A stretch of 64,000 nt of DNA from Melioribacteraceae bacterium. Its GTDB lineage: Bacteria > Bacteroidota > Ignavibacteria > Ignavibacteriales > Melioribacteraceae. Made by a program: the position numbers and the translations under genes. The DNA lies in NCBI GenBank assembly GCA_022181065.1, contig BQMY01000121.1, forward strand, positions 1 through 64,000, read 5' to 3'. Positions 1-8,637 of the stretch are shown piece after piece (position 1 is the stretch's first letter; the number at the start of each line of letters is the position of its first letter). The notes beneath the pieces were generated by a model. It was not told where the DNA came from and ran no database searches. It saw only the letters and a program-made list of their open reading frames with translations.

Positions 1-37
1 GTACCGGTATGGTAAACAGAGAATAAACTAATAATAC

Positions 38-454
38 GTGCAACCCTATTTAGGACGTGACATTTTACGCCTCCCCTCCTCCGCAATTAGTTTCACACCC
101 GACGAAGAAACATTACAAAAACTTTTTGAGGAACGAGCAAAAAAAAGAGAAGCCGCAGGTAATGAAGGAAGGAGACCGGGAATGGGTCGTGGTATGGCCG
201 GGCAGGGAAACAGATCAGAATTCACGGGTCGAGCAGGCAACAATATCAAACAAATCTGGTTTTTAGATGAATCCGATAATCTCGATATGCTAATAGTGCG
301 ACTAGGAATAGATGACGGAAAATATTATGAAATTATCGGTGGTAGAGATGTAGAAGAAGGTATGCAGGTGATCACTTCCAGCAAAACAGAAAAATTACAG
401 ACAAAGAGTGAAAGAAGAATGGGTCCACCGCGTGGAATGGGCGGTCCCTTTTAG
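38..454 (+). CDS. MacA-like efflux adaptor, C-terminal part, 5' end disrupted or cut
   Basis: The readable frame carries the last part of a periplasmic adaptor (HlyD/MacA type): DILRLPSSAISFTP matches the conserved strand after the barrel domain, followed by a Gly/Arg/Met-rich linker and a final beta-rich segment ending at GMGGPF. The family places a GM pair about 15-18 residues before this strand. Here TGM is readable at 3-11 but in another frame, and stops at 24-26, 29-31 and 32-34 separate it from the DILRLP frame; at least two frame changes would be needed to join them. So the GTG at 38 is only where the open frame begins, not a believable start. Position before an ABC ATPase and permease supports the family call. 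It could be a decayed gene or a poor-quality contig end. Confidence 0.6.
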   Translation: MQPYLGRDILRLPSSAISFTPDEETLQKLFEERAKKREAAGNEGRRPGMGRGMAGQGNRSEFTGRAGNNIKQIWFLDESDNLDMLIVRLGIDDGKYYEIIGGRDVEEGMQVITSSKTEKLQTKSERRMGPPRGMGGPF

Positions 455-462
455 GAATAATT

Positions 463-1218
463 ATGAATAATACTATCAATATCAATAACCTTGATAAAAC
501 CTATTTTATCGGAGATATAAAAATTCCGGCACTCAGAAACATCAACCTGTCAATAGAAAGTGGCGAATTTGTTGCCATAATGGGGTATTCGGGTTCCGGG
601 AAATCTACACTAATGAACATTATCGGCTGTCTCGACAAGCCCGATAAAGGCAACTATTTACTCGACGGTTCGGATACAACGAACATGAAAAAGAATGAGT
701 ACGCAAAAATTCGAAATGAAAAAATCGGATTTGTGTTTCAGGGATTTAATCTTTTACCAAAAGCGAACGCTGTTGAAAACGTTGAATTGCCTCTTCTCTA
801 TAACAGGTCTGGAATAACTTCCGAGAATATCAGAAAAAAATCCGTTGCAGCTCTCGAACGGGTAGGATTAGGCGACAGACTTGATCACACACCCGTGCAG
901 TTATCCGGTGGTCAACAGCAGCGTGTAGCGATAGCAAGAGCCCTGGTAAATAGCCCCGCAATTTTACTGGCCGATGAACCCACCGGTAATCTCGATAGCA
1001 AAACCACAATTGATGTATTCCAGCTATTTCAGGAACTAAATGAGCAAGGACTCACAATTATCCTGGTCACCCACGAGAGAGATTTCGCACGTTATTCAAA
1101 ACGTATCGTTGAGTTAAGGGATGGCCGAATAATGAAAGATAAACTCGTAACCGACCGCCGTTACGCGAAGTCAGACCTCCTCTTGCTGGATAAAAACAAT
1201 GAGGAGAATGATTTATGA
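463..1218 (+). CDS. ABC transporter ATP-binding protein, MacB/LolD family
   Basis: This is the nucleotide-binding subunit of a MacB-type (type VII) ABC system that drives periplasmic transport or efflux from the inner membrane. All motifs are visible: Walker A GYSGSGKST, a Q-loop in FVFQGFNLLP, signature LSGGQQQRVAIARAL, Walker B ILLADEPTGNLDS and the switch histidine in LVTHE. The length (251 aa) fits the single-domain ATPases of this family with a short C-terminal extension. It lies 8 bases after the adaptor and its stop overlaps the next start in ATGA, so ATPase and permease are translationally coupled. In E. coli MacB the two parts are fused; here they are separate. The substrate cannot be read from the sequence. 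Confidence 0.93.
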   Translation: MNNTININNLDKTYFIGDIKIPALRNINLSIESGEFVAIMGYSGSGKSTLMNIIGCLDKPDKGNYLLDGSDTTNMKKNEYAKIRNEKIGFVFQGFNLLPKANAVENVELPLLYNRSGITSENIRKKSVAALERVGLGDRLDHTPVQLSGGQQQRVAIARALVNSPAILLADEPTGNLDSKTTIDVFQLFQELNEQGLTIILVTHERDFARYSKRIVELRDGRIMKDKLVTDRRYAKSDLLLLDKNNEENDL

Positions 1219-2432
1219 AATTTTCAAGGTTGCTTAAAGTAGCATTTATCAGCATTATCAGAGTAAAATTACGTAGTCTTTTAACAACGCTGGGAATCAT
1301 TATTGGAACCGCGTCGGTGATAATAATGGTAGGCGTAGGTCAGGGCGCTCAATCTAATATCGAAAAACAAATCCAATCATTAGGCTCTAATCTAATTATA
1401 ATAGCGCCCGGTAGCTCTAAATCAGGGGGTGTACGAGGTGGTCATGGCTCGTTCAACAGATTTACCATGACCGATGTGGAGAACATACAGGAGCAATCAA
1501 TTAATTTGGGTGCCATAAGTCCGGTTCTTGCAAGATTTTTTCAGGTAATCGGCGGAGGAAATAACTGGAACACACAAGTCTTTGGAGTGTCTGAACAATA
1601 TCCGTTGATTCGTGAATGGAAAGTTGAAACCGGCAATTTTTTCGGCGAGCGTGAAATTGCCGGAAGAGCAAAAGTCGCTGTACTTGGCAAGGAAACCGCA
1701 GAGGAATTATTTGGTAATTCTAACCCCGTTGGAGAGCAGATCCGTATAAAAAATATTCCTTTTAAGATAATTGGTGTACTTGAAGAAAAAGGTCAAAGTA
1801 TGACCGGAAGGAGCAATGATGATCTGATACTGATACCTATATCATCCATGCTTTACAGGCTCTCGGGAAGCAGATATATCAGCTTCATTTTCGCCAGCGC
1901 TAAAAGTGTTGAAAATATAGATCAGGCTCAAAATGAAGTAATTAAGATCATGCGCAAATCACATAATATTAATCCGGGACAGGATGATGATTTTATGGTT
2001 CAGAATCAGACTGAAATTACTGAAGCAGCAACGGAAACATCCCAGGTAATGACTTTGCTGCTTGGTGCTGTAGCGGGTGTTTCACTTTTGGTTGGCGGAA
2101 TTGGTATAATGAATATAATGTACGTCTCCGTAACCGAAAGAACAAGAGAAATTGGGATCCGACTTTCCGTCGGAGCACGGGAGCAGGATATATTACTGCA
2201 ATTTCTTTTAGAAGCAATGACGCTTAGTATCATTGGTGGAGTTTTCGGAATTTTATTTTCTATACTAACAATTTATCTGCTGAATGAATTCAGCAATTTA
2301 ACCGCGGTAATAAATCCGCTAATTATAATAATCGCTGTTCTCTTTTCAGCATTTGTTGGAATATTTTTCGGTTTTTATCCGGCAAAAAAAGCTGCTGAAC
2401 TCGATCCAATCATTGCGTTAAGACATGAATAA
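1215..2432 (+). CDS. MacB-type ABC permease (FtsX domain)
   Basis: Membrane partner of the preceding ATPase. It has one N-terminal transmembrane segment (about residues 17-40), a large periplasmic domain (MacB_PCD, roughly 45-265) and a C-terminal FtsX domain with three hydrophobic segments. The cytoplasmic coupling motif VTERTREIGIRLSVGAR is typical of the family, and the protein ends with the usual PAKKAAELDPIIALRHE-like tail. Its length (405 aa) is standard for stand-alone permeases. It starts inside the stop codon of the ATPase gene (ATGA overlap). Together with the adaptor remnant this is a tripartite MacAB-like transporter, but no TolC-type outer membrane gene is in the window. Confidence 0.92.
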   Translation: MKFSRLLKVAFISIIRVKLRSLLTTLGIIIGTASVIIMVGVGQGAQSNIEKQIQSLGSNLIIIAPGSSKSGGVRGGHGSFNRFTMTDVENIQEQSINLGAISPVLARFFQVIGGGNNWNTQVFGVSEQYPLIREWKVETGNFFGEREIAGRAKVAVLGKETAEELFGNSNPVGEQIRIKNIPFKIIGVLEEKGQSMTGRSNDDLILIPISSMLYRLSGSRYISFIFASAKSVENIDQAQNEVIKIMRKSHNINPGQDDDFMVQNQTEITEAATETSQVMTLLLGAVAGVSLLVGGIGIMNIMYVSVTERTREIGIRLSVGAREQDILLQFLLEAMTLSIIGGVFGILFSILTIYLLNEFSNLTAVINPLIIIIAVLFSAFVGIFFGFYPAKKAAELDPIIALRHE

Positions 2433-2456
2433 AACATTAAACAACAGGAGCTAACT

Positions 2457-2858
2457 ATGTTAAATAAAAAGACTTGCCTTATCATTACTACATTATTCTT
2501 ACTTGTGTTTACGAATAGCTTATTCTCTCAAAACATGAGAGGCCGACAAGGTGGTGATCCTAAAGAGCGCCTTGAATCCACCATGAAAGATCTGACTCAA
2601 AAGCTTTCACTAACTGAGGAACAGGCTGAAAATATCAGGGATATTTTTGTGGAGCATTTCAAAAATAGCAGACCACCAATGAATGGCAGAGGCAGAGGAA
2701 AGGCAGACTCTCCCCCACCAATGATGAAAAACCAGGAAGAACTCGATAAGAAAATCATCGAAATGTTAACTGATGAGCAAGTAGTAAAATTCAAAGAATG
2801 GCGTGACGAAATGAATAAAAGAAGGAATAAAGATTTGCCCTCAGGTCTACGTAAATAG
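2457..2858 (+). CDS. Spy/CpxP-like periplasmic LTxxQ protein
   Basis: A small secreted protein (133 aa) with an N-terminal signal peptide (hydrophobic stretch about residues 8-22, probable cleavage after LFSQ). Two LTxxQ-like repeats are visible, LSLTEEQAENI and EMLTDEQVVKF, separated by a Pro/Gly/Arg-rich linker. LTxxQ repeats define the Spy/CpxP periplasmic stress chaperone and sensor family. A good ribosome binding site (ACAGGAG) precedes the ATG. It follows the MacB-like permease by 24 bases and probably belongs to that operon, which suggests a link between the transporter and envelope stress or metal response. The exact role is inferred. Confidence 0.75.
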   Translation: MLNKKTCLIITTLFLLVFTNSLFSQNMRGRQGGDPKERLESTMKDLTQKLSLTEEQAENIRDIFVEHFKNSRPPMNGRGRGKADSPPPMMKNQEELDKKIIEMLTDEQVVKFKEWRDEMNKRRNKDLPSGLRK

Positions 2859-2865
2859 AAGACCG

Positions 2866-2900
2866 GAACATCATCTCCTGTTTTAACGGAGATGATGTTC
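2866..2900. terminator. Bidirectional terminator hairpin between convergent genes
   Basis: A perfect 13-base-pair inverted repeat (arms 2866-2878 and 2888-2900, loop of 9) lies between the stop of the Spy-like gene and the stop of the fructokinase gene, which face each other. There is no long T tract on either side, so its strength is uncertain, but the position and perfect stem fit a shared terminator. Confidence 0.75.
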
Positions 2901-2905
2901 AATTA

Positions 2906-3805
2906 TTAAACTAATTTTGAATCCATTAGTCTGGTGATAAAATGCAGATCAAGTGCCGGGAGTGCGCCCGACTGTGATGCAATGTATGCAGCAACGGCAT
3001 TAGCAAATTTCAACCTATCAACTTCTTGAATATCATCGTTTAATTTTGAAAGATATGCTCCGAGAAACGCGTCACCGGCTCCAACGGTATCTTTAACTTG
3101 TAATTTGAAACCTTTGTGATGAAAGATATCGCCATTATAAAATGATAAAGCTCCTTTTTCACCTAATGTAAGAATAATCCTGTCCAGTGAAAATCGAGCT
3201 GCCAACAGTTCAAGTTTGAACGCCATATCACCATGTACATCGAACCAGGATGAGATTATTTCCAATTCATCATCATTTAATTTGAGAATGTCGGCTTTTT
3301 TTAATGAATCGTAAATTATTTCTTTTGAATAAAAAGGTTCCCTTAAATTTACATCAAAGATTTTTTTAGCCTGTGAGTCAAGTAACTTTCTAATACTTGT
3401 TCGTGATACATTATTTCGCTGTGCCAGCGAACCGAATACAACATAATCATCTCGAGTAATTTTTGACAAGTTGTTTTCATCAATTCTGATGTAATCCCAT
3501 GCCACCGGCTCCACAATATCATATTCAGGTTTTCCATAGTCACTTAATGTAATGTTTACCTTTCCTGTAATATGCTCCCCGTCACGCTGTATAAATTCGG
3601 GAGATAAAAACTCACTTTCCAGATTTTTAATGAGGTTATCACCATCCCAATCAACACCCACGCAGCTAATGAAATCAACTTCACAGCCCCATCTTTTCAG
3701 ATGAATCGCGACATTAAACGGAGCACCACCTGCAACGGTTGAATCAGGTAGCTTGTCCCATAATATTTCACCGATACATATAAATTTTGATTTATTTACT
3801 GTCAT
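2906..3805 (-). CDS. PfkB-family carbohydrate kinase, probably fructokinase
   Basis: A ribokinase/PfkB fold sugar kinase of 299 aa. The N-terminal sugar-binding part carries GEILWDKLPDSTVAGGAPFN, and the C-terminal PfkB signature DTVGAGDAFLGAYLSKL contains the catalytic base Asp and the anion-hole GAGD. It is the last gene of an operon with sucrose-phosphate synthase and sucrose synthase, so fructose is the expected substrate: sucrose synthase releases fructose, which this enzyme would phosphorylate to fructose 6-phosphate and return to the pathway. Its ATG overlaps the end of the sucrose synthase gene by 14 bases, and GGAG lies a few bases upstream. Substrate specificity rests mainly on context. 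Confidence 0.88.
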   Translation of the reverse strand: MTVNKSKFICIGEILWDKLPDSTVAGGAPFNVAIHLKRWGCEVDFISCVGVDWDGDNLIKNLESEFLSPEFIQRDGEHITGKVNITLSDYGKPEYDIVEPVAWDYIRIDENNLSKITRDDYVVFGSLAQRNNVSRTSIRKLLDSQAKKIFDVNLREPFYSKEIIYDSLKKADILKLNDDELEIISSWFDVHGDMAFKLELLAARFSLDRIILTLGEKGALSFYNGDIFHHKGFKLQVKDTVGAGDAFLGAYLSKLNDDIQEVDRLKFANAVAAYIASQSGALPALDLHFITRLMDSKLV

Positions 3806-6179
3806 GTTTCTCCAATAACTTTTTTGCTCTCTGTTTAAATAACAACTGGTAAATTATTTCAAGATAAGCACTTAGTCCATCTTCCTCCAAGTTGTTTGTA
3901 AATTTCCAGAAACCATATATTTTTGCCAAATCGAGTAGCTTTCTGGAATGCAATCTCCAGTTATATGCTTCTTCCACTCGTTTTATGGAGTTATCTGATA
4001 GTTTCTTCCAATACTTTTTATCTTTGGATATTTTTTCGAGTACTTTATTTATTTCCATAGTACTTTCAGTAGCATTAACAGGATCTATGTGGAAACCGTT
4101 CTTACCATGCTGGATAATTTCCAGAGGACCACCGTACTTGGTCGCGATCACAGGTAGCCCTGAAGTCATTGCTTCCAGTACCGTTAATCCGAACCCTTCA
4201 AATAGTCCCGGTTGAACAAATACTCCACCATGCTCCGCAACTAATCTGTAAATCTCACCGGCTTCATCTTTCCTGAGTAATTTTCCAATCCATTTTATTT
4301 TATTATGCAGATTATAATCGTTGATGTAATTATGCATTTTTCGTATTTCGGCAATTTCTTCTTTATCCGAAGAACCTTCCTCACTTATTTTACCAGCAAC
4401 GATAATCAGATTAGCGTGCTCCTGCATTTCTTTGCTTTCACCAAACCACCTGACAAGCGAAGTAAGATTTTTATTACTATCCAATCTCGCCATGGATATT
4501 ACAGGTATTTTTTCAGGATGTTTTAATTGACCTAATACATCAGGGTCTTCCCTGTCCCCGAAAATTATTTCTTTCAGCTCGTTTGCGGTACCTGTTATTC
4601 TGCGATCTTCCTCATAATAAGGGAAATATATGTTTTCATTCACACCGGGAGAAACAATATTAAACTTCGGATGATGCAGATTTATACCATTTTTAACTCT
4701 GAATAATCCCGGTAATGTAAAATGCCGGTGAGTTTCATATTGCCCAACTGTGCTTTCGGTACCTGCTATCTCCTGAAAAGTAGAAGTTATTTGAAAATCG
4801 GAAGAGTTCATTGCAATAAGATCGGCGGTAAACTGTAGCGAAAAGTTGTAATCCTCTTCCATTTGATTCCAATACAGATCACTAAAGAGATATTTACTTT
4901 TTTCGAGCGCGTGGGCGATGCAACTCATAGTTACCCCGAACTTGCGCGATAGCAGATATGCTACAAGATTACCATCAGAATAATTACCAATTACAAGATC
5001 CGGTCTACCATTAAATTCAGCCTTAAGTTGGATAAAAGAATCTTCAGCGAATTCTTCGAGATATGGCCATATTTCAAAACGTGAGATCCAATTATCGGTC
5101 ACTTTTTTGTTGTGCTCCCTGAAGGGCACTCTTATTATCCATACATTTTCAGAATTAATAACTTTTTCTTCTTTCTGATTACATGTGGTTCCACCCGCAT
5201 TTGGTATAAGTCTGGTCAATATTACAATCTTTGGTTTTATTTGCAGCCCGGCAGTTTTGAGTGTCTGTTGCAGACTCTTTTCCAAAGCCTTAACCTGATC
5301 GAGAATATAGACTACCTGTCCGCCGGTATCCGGCATACCCAGGACACCCTCCTGTGCGAAATATCCATGCGGACTCACAATAGCAATGTTGAATATCATT
5401 GGGATCCGTGAAATAAAATCTTTCAGTATTACGTTATCCGGGGAGTTTAGGAGATCATCAAGAAGATTAAGCGTAGTTTTTGTTTCCTTTACGTCTTTTC
5501 CCAAGCCATGGGAAAAACCCAGTTCATGAAGTTTATGGTAAATATCGTCAAATAATTCGTTATCATTTTTTGTGTTAAGAAACTTCAATCCTTTTTTAAC
5601 CGCGGTTTCCAATTCCGAGTAATTCTTTAATTTTCCGTTAATAAGAAGTTGTTGACCTCTGTAACTATGAATTTTCAAAAAATTAAACAGATGCTCCTTC
5701 CATTGATCACCATCATTGAACATTTTACTTGATAAAAATTTGTTTAAATATTCGAACCCGCTGCCAATATTTTTCGCGTCCCTAACCAGTGGGATATCAT
5801 TATAGAAGGGCGCGAAATCCAATGTGGGAATGCTCTCATCTGTTAATTCATCAACAAAACGTTCTTTGACATGCAGATATGAACTAATTGCAATTTGATC
5901 TATATTTAATTCTTCCTGGTTAATGCTATAAAATTCTGATATCCCAATTTTAATTCTGATCTCGAAATAAATTGTATTACTTATGATAATCGCTTCCTGC
6001 ATTAAACTGGTTATTTCTTCAAGTTCATCATTCTTTATATTATGTTCTTCTTTGAATTGATTGAATTTCTCAACAATATCTCCAAGTACCAGTAATTTTT
6101 TATCCTGATTTATCAGATGATTGATATATGAATAAAATTCACCCTGATATTTTTCAACAATGTTTAAAAAATCGTTCAT
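3792..6179 (-). CDS. Sucrose synthase
   Basis: A large GT-B glycosyltransferase (795 aa) matching the bacterial and plant sucrose synthase architecture: an N-terminal regulatory region of about 250 residues, then the Rossmann domain beginning at FNIAIVSPHGYFAQ, the conserved GMPDTGGQVVYILDQVKALE, and the C-terminal nucleotide-sugar site EGFGLTVLEAMTSGLPVIAT with the E-x7-E motif. It interconverts sucrose plus UDP/ADP with NDP-glucose and fructose. The open frame extends to 6209, but the ATG at 6179 has AAAGGA at proper spacing, whereas the longer start would overlap the upstream stop without a site; I use 6179. It sits 23 bases after sucrose-phosphate synthase and overlaps fructokinase. Nucleotide preference cannot be read. 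Confidence 0.93.
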   Translation of the reverse strand: MNDFLNIVEKYQGEFYSYINHLINQDKKLLVLGDIVEKFNQFKEEHNIKNDELEEITSLMQEAIIISNTIYFEIRIKIGISEFYSINQEELNIDQIAISSYLHVKERFVDELTDESIPTLDFAPFYNDIPLVRDAKNIGSGFEYLNKFLSSKMFNDGDQWKEHLFNFLKIHSYRGQQLLINGKLKNYSELETAVKKGLKFLNTKNDNELFDDIYHKLHELGFSHGLGKDVKETKTTLNLLDDLLNSPDNVILKDFISRIPMIFNIAIVSPHGYFAQEGVLGMPDTGGQVVYILDQVKALEKSLQQTLKTAGLQIKPKIVILTRLIPNAGGTTCNQKEEKVINSENVWIIRVPFREHNKKVTDNWISRFEIWPYLEEFAEDSFIQLKAEFNGRPDLVIGNYSDGNLVAYLLSRKFGVTMSCIAHALEKSKYLFSDLYWNQMEEDYNFSLQFTADLIAMNSSDFQITSTFQEIAGTESTVGQYETHRHFTLPGLFRVKNGINLHHPKFNIVSPGVNENIYFPYYEEDRRITGTANELKEIIFGDREDPDVLGQLKHPEKIPVISMARLDSNKNLTSLVRWFGESKEMQEHANLIIVAGKISEEGSSDKEEIAEIRKMHNYINDYNLHNKIKWIGKLLRKDEAGEIYRLVAEHGGVFVQPGLFEGFGLTVLEAMTSGLPVIATKYGGPLEIIQHGKNGFHIDPVNATESTMEINKVLEKISKDKKYWKKLSDNSIKRVEEAYNWRLHSRKLLDLAKIYGFWKFTNNLEEDGLSAYLEIIYQLLFKQRAKKLLEKHDSK

Positions 6180-6202
6180 AAATTTCCTTTCGTAAATTAT
6201 AG

Positions 6203-8356
6203 TTAACAAAAATCGTAATGTTTTATCCCGTCAATTACACCGTTAGCATACTTTTTGTCGGAAAAATAGATTCTTCTTCTTCCCTTTAATTTGGCCAATT
6301 CAGGGCTATGGTTTGCTACAACCACTCCCAGAAGCTCACCCGTTAACATATCTTCATCATTCCCTGAATCACCTCCAACCAGAATTTTATCATGAGGGAT
6401 ATTCCATCTGTAACTTAAATATCGTATTGCCCTTCCCTTACTTGCGCGATATGGTAAAAAGTCAACATAGGTACCATGACTGATGATCAAGTTGGTTTTA
6501 ATTCTTTTTTCACTCAGAATTTTTTTAACCTGTTCCAGATCTTTCAGTGTACCGAGATTATTATAACTAAGTTTAAAGTCCCGCTGATTATCTTCCTCTT
6601 GTTTTTCAAGAAAGTCGAAGTTTCGCATCAAGCCTTCAATACGATCAGGCTTCCAACTGTTTTTTATATGGGCAGCCCAACTCGTTGAATAGGAATATTC
6701 TTTCCCATCGTAATAGTAAATTTCAGAACCAACTGATGAAACAATTAAATCAGGTTTAATAAAACCAATTTCCGAAAGAATATTTATTGCCAGATTCACA
6801 TTCCTGCCCGTCGCTACCCCGAAACCTGCATCTGCTGGTCGGTCTTCCAGCAACTTGCTAAGTGCGGCAATTCCGTCCGGATCACCTGTAATAGTCTCGT
6901 CGATATCGAGCATAATGAGTCGATTGTAATCGAACAATCTCTTTCCTGTAGATATAAACGTTTTAGGATTAGATTCCTGCTGTTCTAATACATTATATAT
7001 AGTTTCAAGATACTTACTTGTATGGGCATCCCACGAATAATAATTATTAATCCGGTTTATTCCATTTCTTGAGCAGTCATTCCAGATTTTTTCATTAGTG
7101 ATAAGATCTAATATACCCTTTGCGATATTGGCTGAATCTTTTACATCAACAAGCCTTCCGTTTTCAAGATTATTGATAATATCATGCGGACCACCAACTT
7201 TTGTACTAACTATTGGTAAACCGGTCGATGCGGCTTCGATTAATGTCAATCCAAAATTTTCATGAAAAGCAGAGTTTACAAAAACTCCTTGTGTATCGGC
7301 TGCAATTCTGTATAATTCGGGTACTTCATACTCAAAATCATGTTTTTTAGGAATTGCCATTTTTCCATAAAGATTATACTTATCCATTAACAAGAGCATT
7401 TCGGTAAGAACATCCTTTTCAATATCAGGCATTTTCTGTATGTCTTTCCTGATACCGGCAAAAATAGCCAGATTAGCTCTCTCCTGTAATTCTTTGTTCT
7501 CTCCGTAAGCTTTTATTAATCCGGAGATATTCTTGCGCTTTTCGGGACGACAAAGTGATAGAATTAGAGGCTTGTTTATGTTGGTGAAAAATTTGAGAAG
7601 TTCATCCCGGATATTGCTTCTAAGCTGAGAGTTTTCACCAGTCCATTCACGAGATTGTATGTACGGATAAAACTTTTCAAGATCCACACCGGGTGGCAGG
7701 ATCACAAATTTTTTATAATCTACATTCTTATAGAAAGCATACTGATGATCTTTTTCATGGTTAGTGCTGGCAATTATTCTATCTGCATAACTTAGAGCCA
7801 TTTCCTCCGCATCAATACGAGTACTTATTTTGTATCTTTTTTCAATATCTTCCACACTCATTCCATCCGTTATCAGGTTTTCCCGTTTTAACCTGCCATG
7901 CGAATGCCCTGTATGAATCATTGGCACTCCCAGTAATCTTGTTAGCTGAGTGCATACATAACCTGCATCAGCATAATGGGAGTGTACAACATCTGGTAAT
8001 CTTTTCCCCGATTTGAGATATTTAATAGACTTATCAACAAATTCTTCGAGATGTTCCCAAAGCAATTCCTTACGAATATATTTCTGTCCGCCACATCTAA
8101 TTCTAACAATTGAAAGTTTTTCATTTACTACTTCATTTTTAACTGAATAATCATCAGATAAACTTTTATCTTTGATCAGTCTGGTTAAAATTTCTACTTT
8201 ATCAACATCAGGATTTTTACTTAATGACTCTGCCAATTCGAGAACATATTTAGTCTGACCGCCGGTATCAGCGTCAACACCCAGCTCAAGATTGTTTCCA
8301 CGTATTAATCCATGAATATTATACAATTGAATGTATAATCCTTTTTTATTTCGCAT
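6203..8356 (-). CDS. Sucrose-phosphate synthase fused to sucrose-phosphate phosphatase
   Basis: A 717-aa bifunctional enzyme. Residues 1 to about 460 are a GT-B sucrose-phosphate synthase: GVDADTGGQTKYVLELA near the N-terminus, HSHYADAGYVCTQL, and the donor-site motif ENFGLTLIEAASTGLPIVST. From about residue 478 a HAD phosphatase follows with a complete active site: DIDET (nucleophile and acid), ATGR (motif II), a conserved Lys near SKGRAIRYL, and GGDSGNDEDML (motif IV). The phosphatase half therefore looks active, not a degenerate tail as in many synthases. It makes sucrose 6-phosphate and then sucrose. It is the first gene of the sucrose operon, preceded by a 281-base intergenic region shared with the divergent adenylate cyclase gene. 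Confidence 0.92.
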   Translation of the reverse strand: MRNKKGLYIQLYNIHGLIRGNNLELGVDADTGGQTKYVLELAESLSKNPDVDKVEILTRLIKDKSLSDDYSVKNEVVNEKLSIVRIRCGGQKYIRKELLWEHLEEFVDKSIKYLKSGKRLPDVVHSHYADAGYVCTQLTRLLGVPMIHTGHSHGRLKRENLITDGMSVEDIEKRYKISTRIDAEEMALSYADRIIASTNHEKDHQYAFYKNVDYKKFVILPPGVDLEKFYPYIQSREWTGENSQLRSNIRDELLKFFTNINKPLILSLCRPEKRKNISGLIKAYGENKELQERANLAIFAGIRKDIQKMPDIEKDVLTEMLLLMDKYNLYGKMAIPKKHDFEYEVPELYRIAADTQGVFVNSAFHENFGLTLIEAASTGLPIVSTKVGGPHDIINNLENGRLVDVKDSANIAKGILDLITNEKIWNDCSRNGINRINNYYSWDAHTSKYLETIYNVLEQQESNPKTFISTGKRLFDYNRLIMLDIDETITGDPDGIAALSKLLEDRPADAGFGVATGRNVNLAINILSEIGFIKPDLIVSSVGSEIYYYDGKEYSYSTSWAAHIKNSWKPDRIEGLMRNFDFLEKQEEDNQRDFKLSYNNLGTLKDLEQVKKILSEKRIKTNLIISHGTYVDFLPYRASKGRAIRYLSYRWNIPHDKILVGGDSGNDEDMLTGELLGVVVANHSPELAKLKGRRRIYFSDKKYANGVIDGIKHYDFC

Positions 8357-8414
8357 TTTATTTTCCGATCAGATTTTATGAAGATTATTGTGTTGTGTTA
8401 TTGTAGGTATATAT

Positions 8415-8443
8415 AAAATATAAAGTTGAAAGTAAGATGCAAA
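8415..8443 (-). promoter_or_regulatory. Possible promoter of the sucrose operon
   Basis: TTTGCA (8438-8443) and TATTTT (8415-8420) lie 17 bases apart on the minus strand, about 60 bases upstream of the synthase ATG. Both boxes match consensus at only 4 of 6 positions in AT-rich DNA, so this is weak. The rest of the 8357-8637 intergenic stretch shows no gene or clear operator. Confidence 0.3.
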
Positions 8444-8637
8444 TTTATCTCATTATCACTATATTATAATTAGACATAATATCTTTATTCATTCATTATA
8501 ATGATTGGATTTTTTTAATGTATTAATTCTTTGTATTAGTTATCTTAAATGGGGATTGTTTTTGGTTTGCGTTCTTTGTGAAAAAGTTTGTCTACGGGAA
8601 GATTCATTCGACAACAATATTAGATTAAGGGGTTTTC

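Noticed and set aside
57-266. Open frame overlapping the MacA-like segment in another frame
   Set aside because: The 38-454 frame has the family motif DILRLPSSAIS and continues to the operon; the other frame has no recognisable content.
6203-8356. Considered a trehalose- or mannosylglycerate-phosphate synthase
   Set aside because: The DADTGGQ motif, the HAD sucrose-phosphatase signature and the operon with sucrose synthase fit SPS-SPP better.
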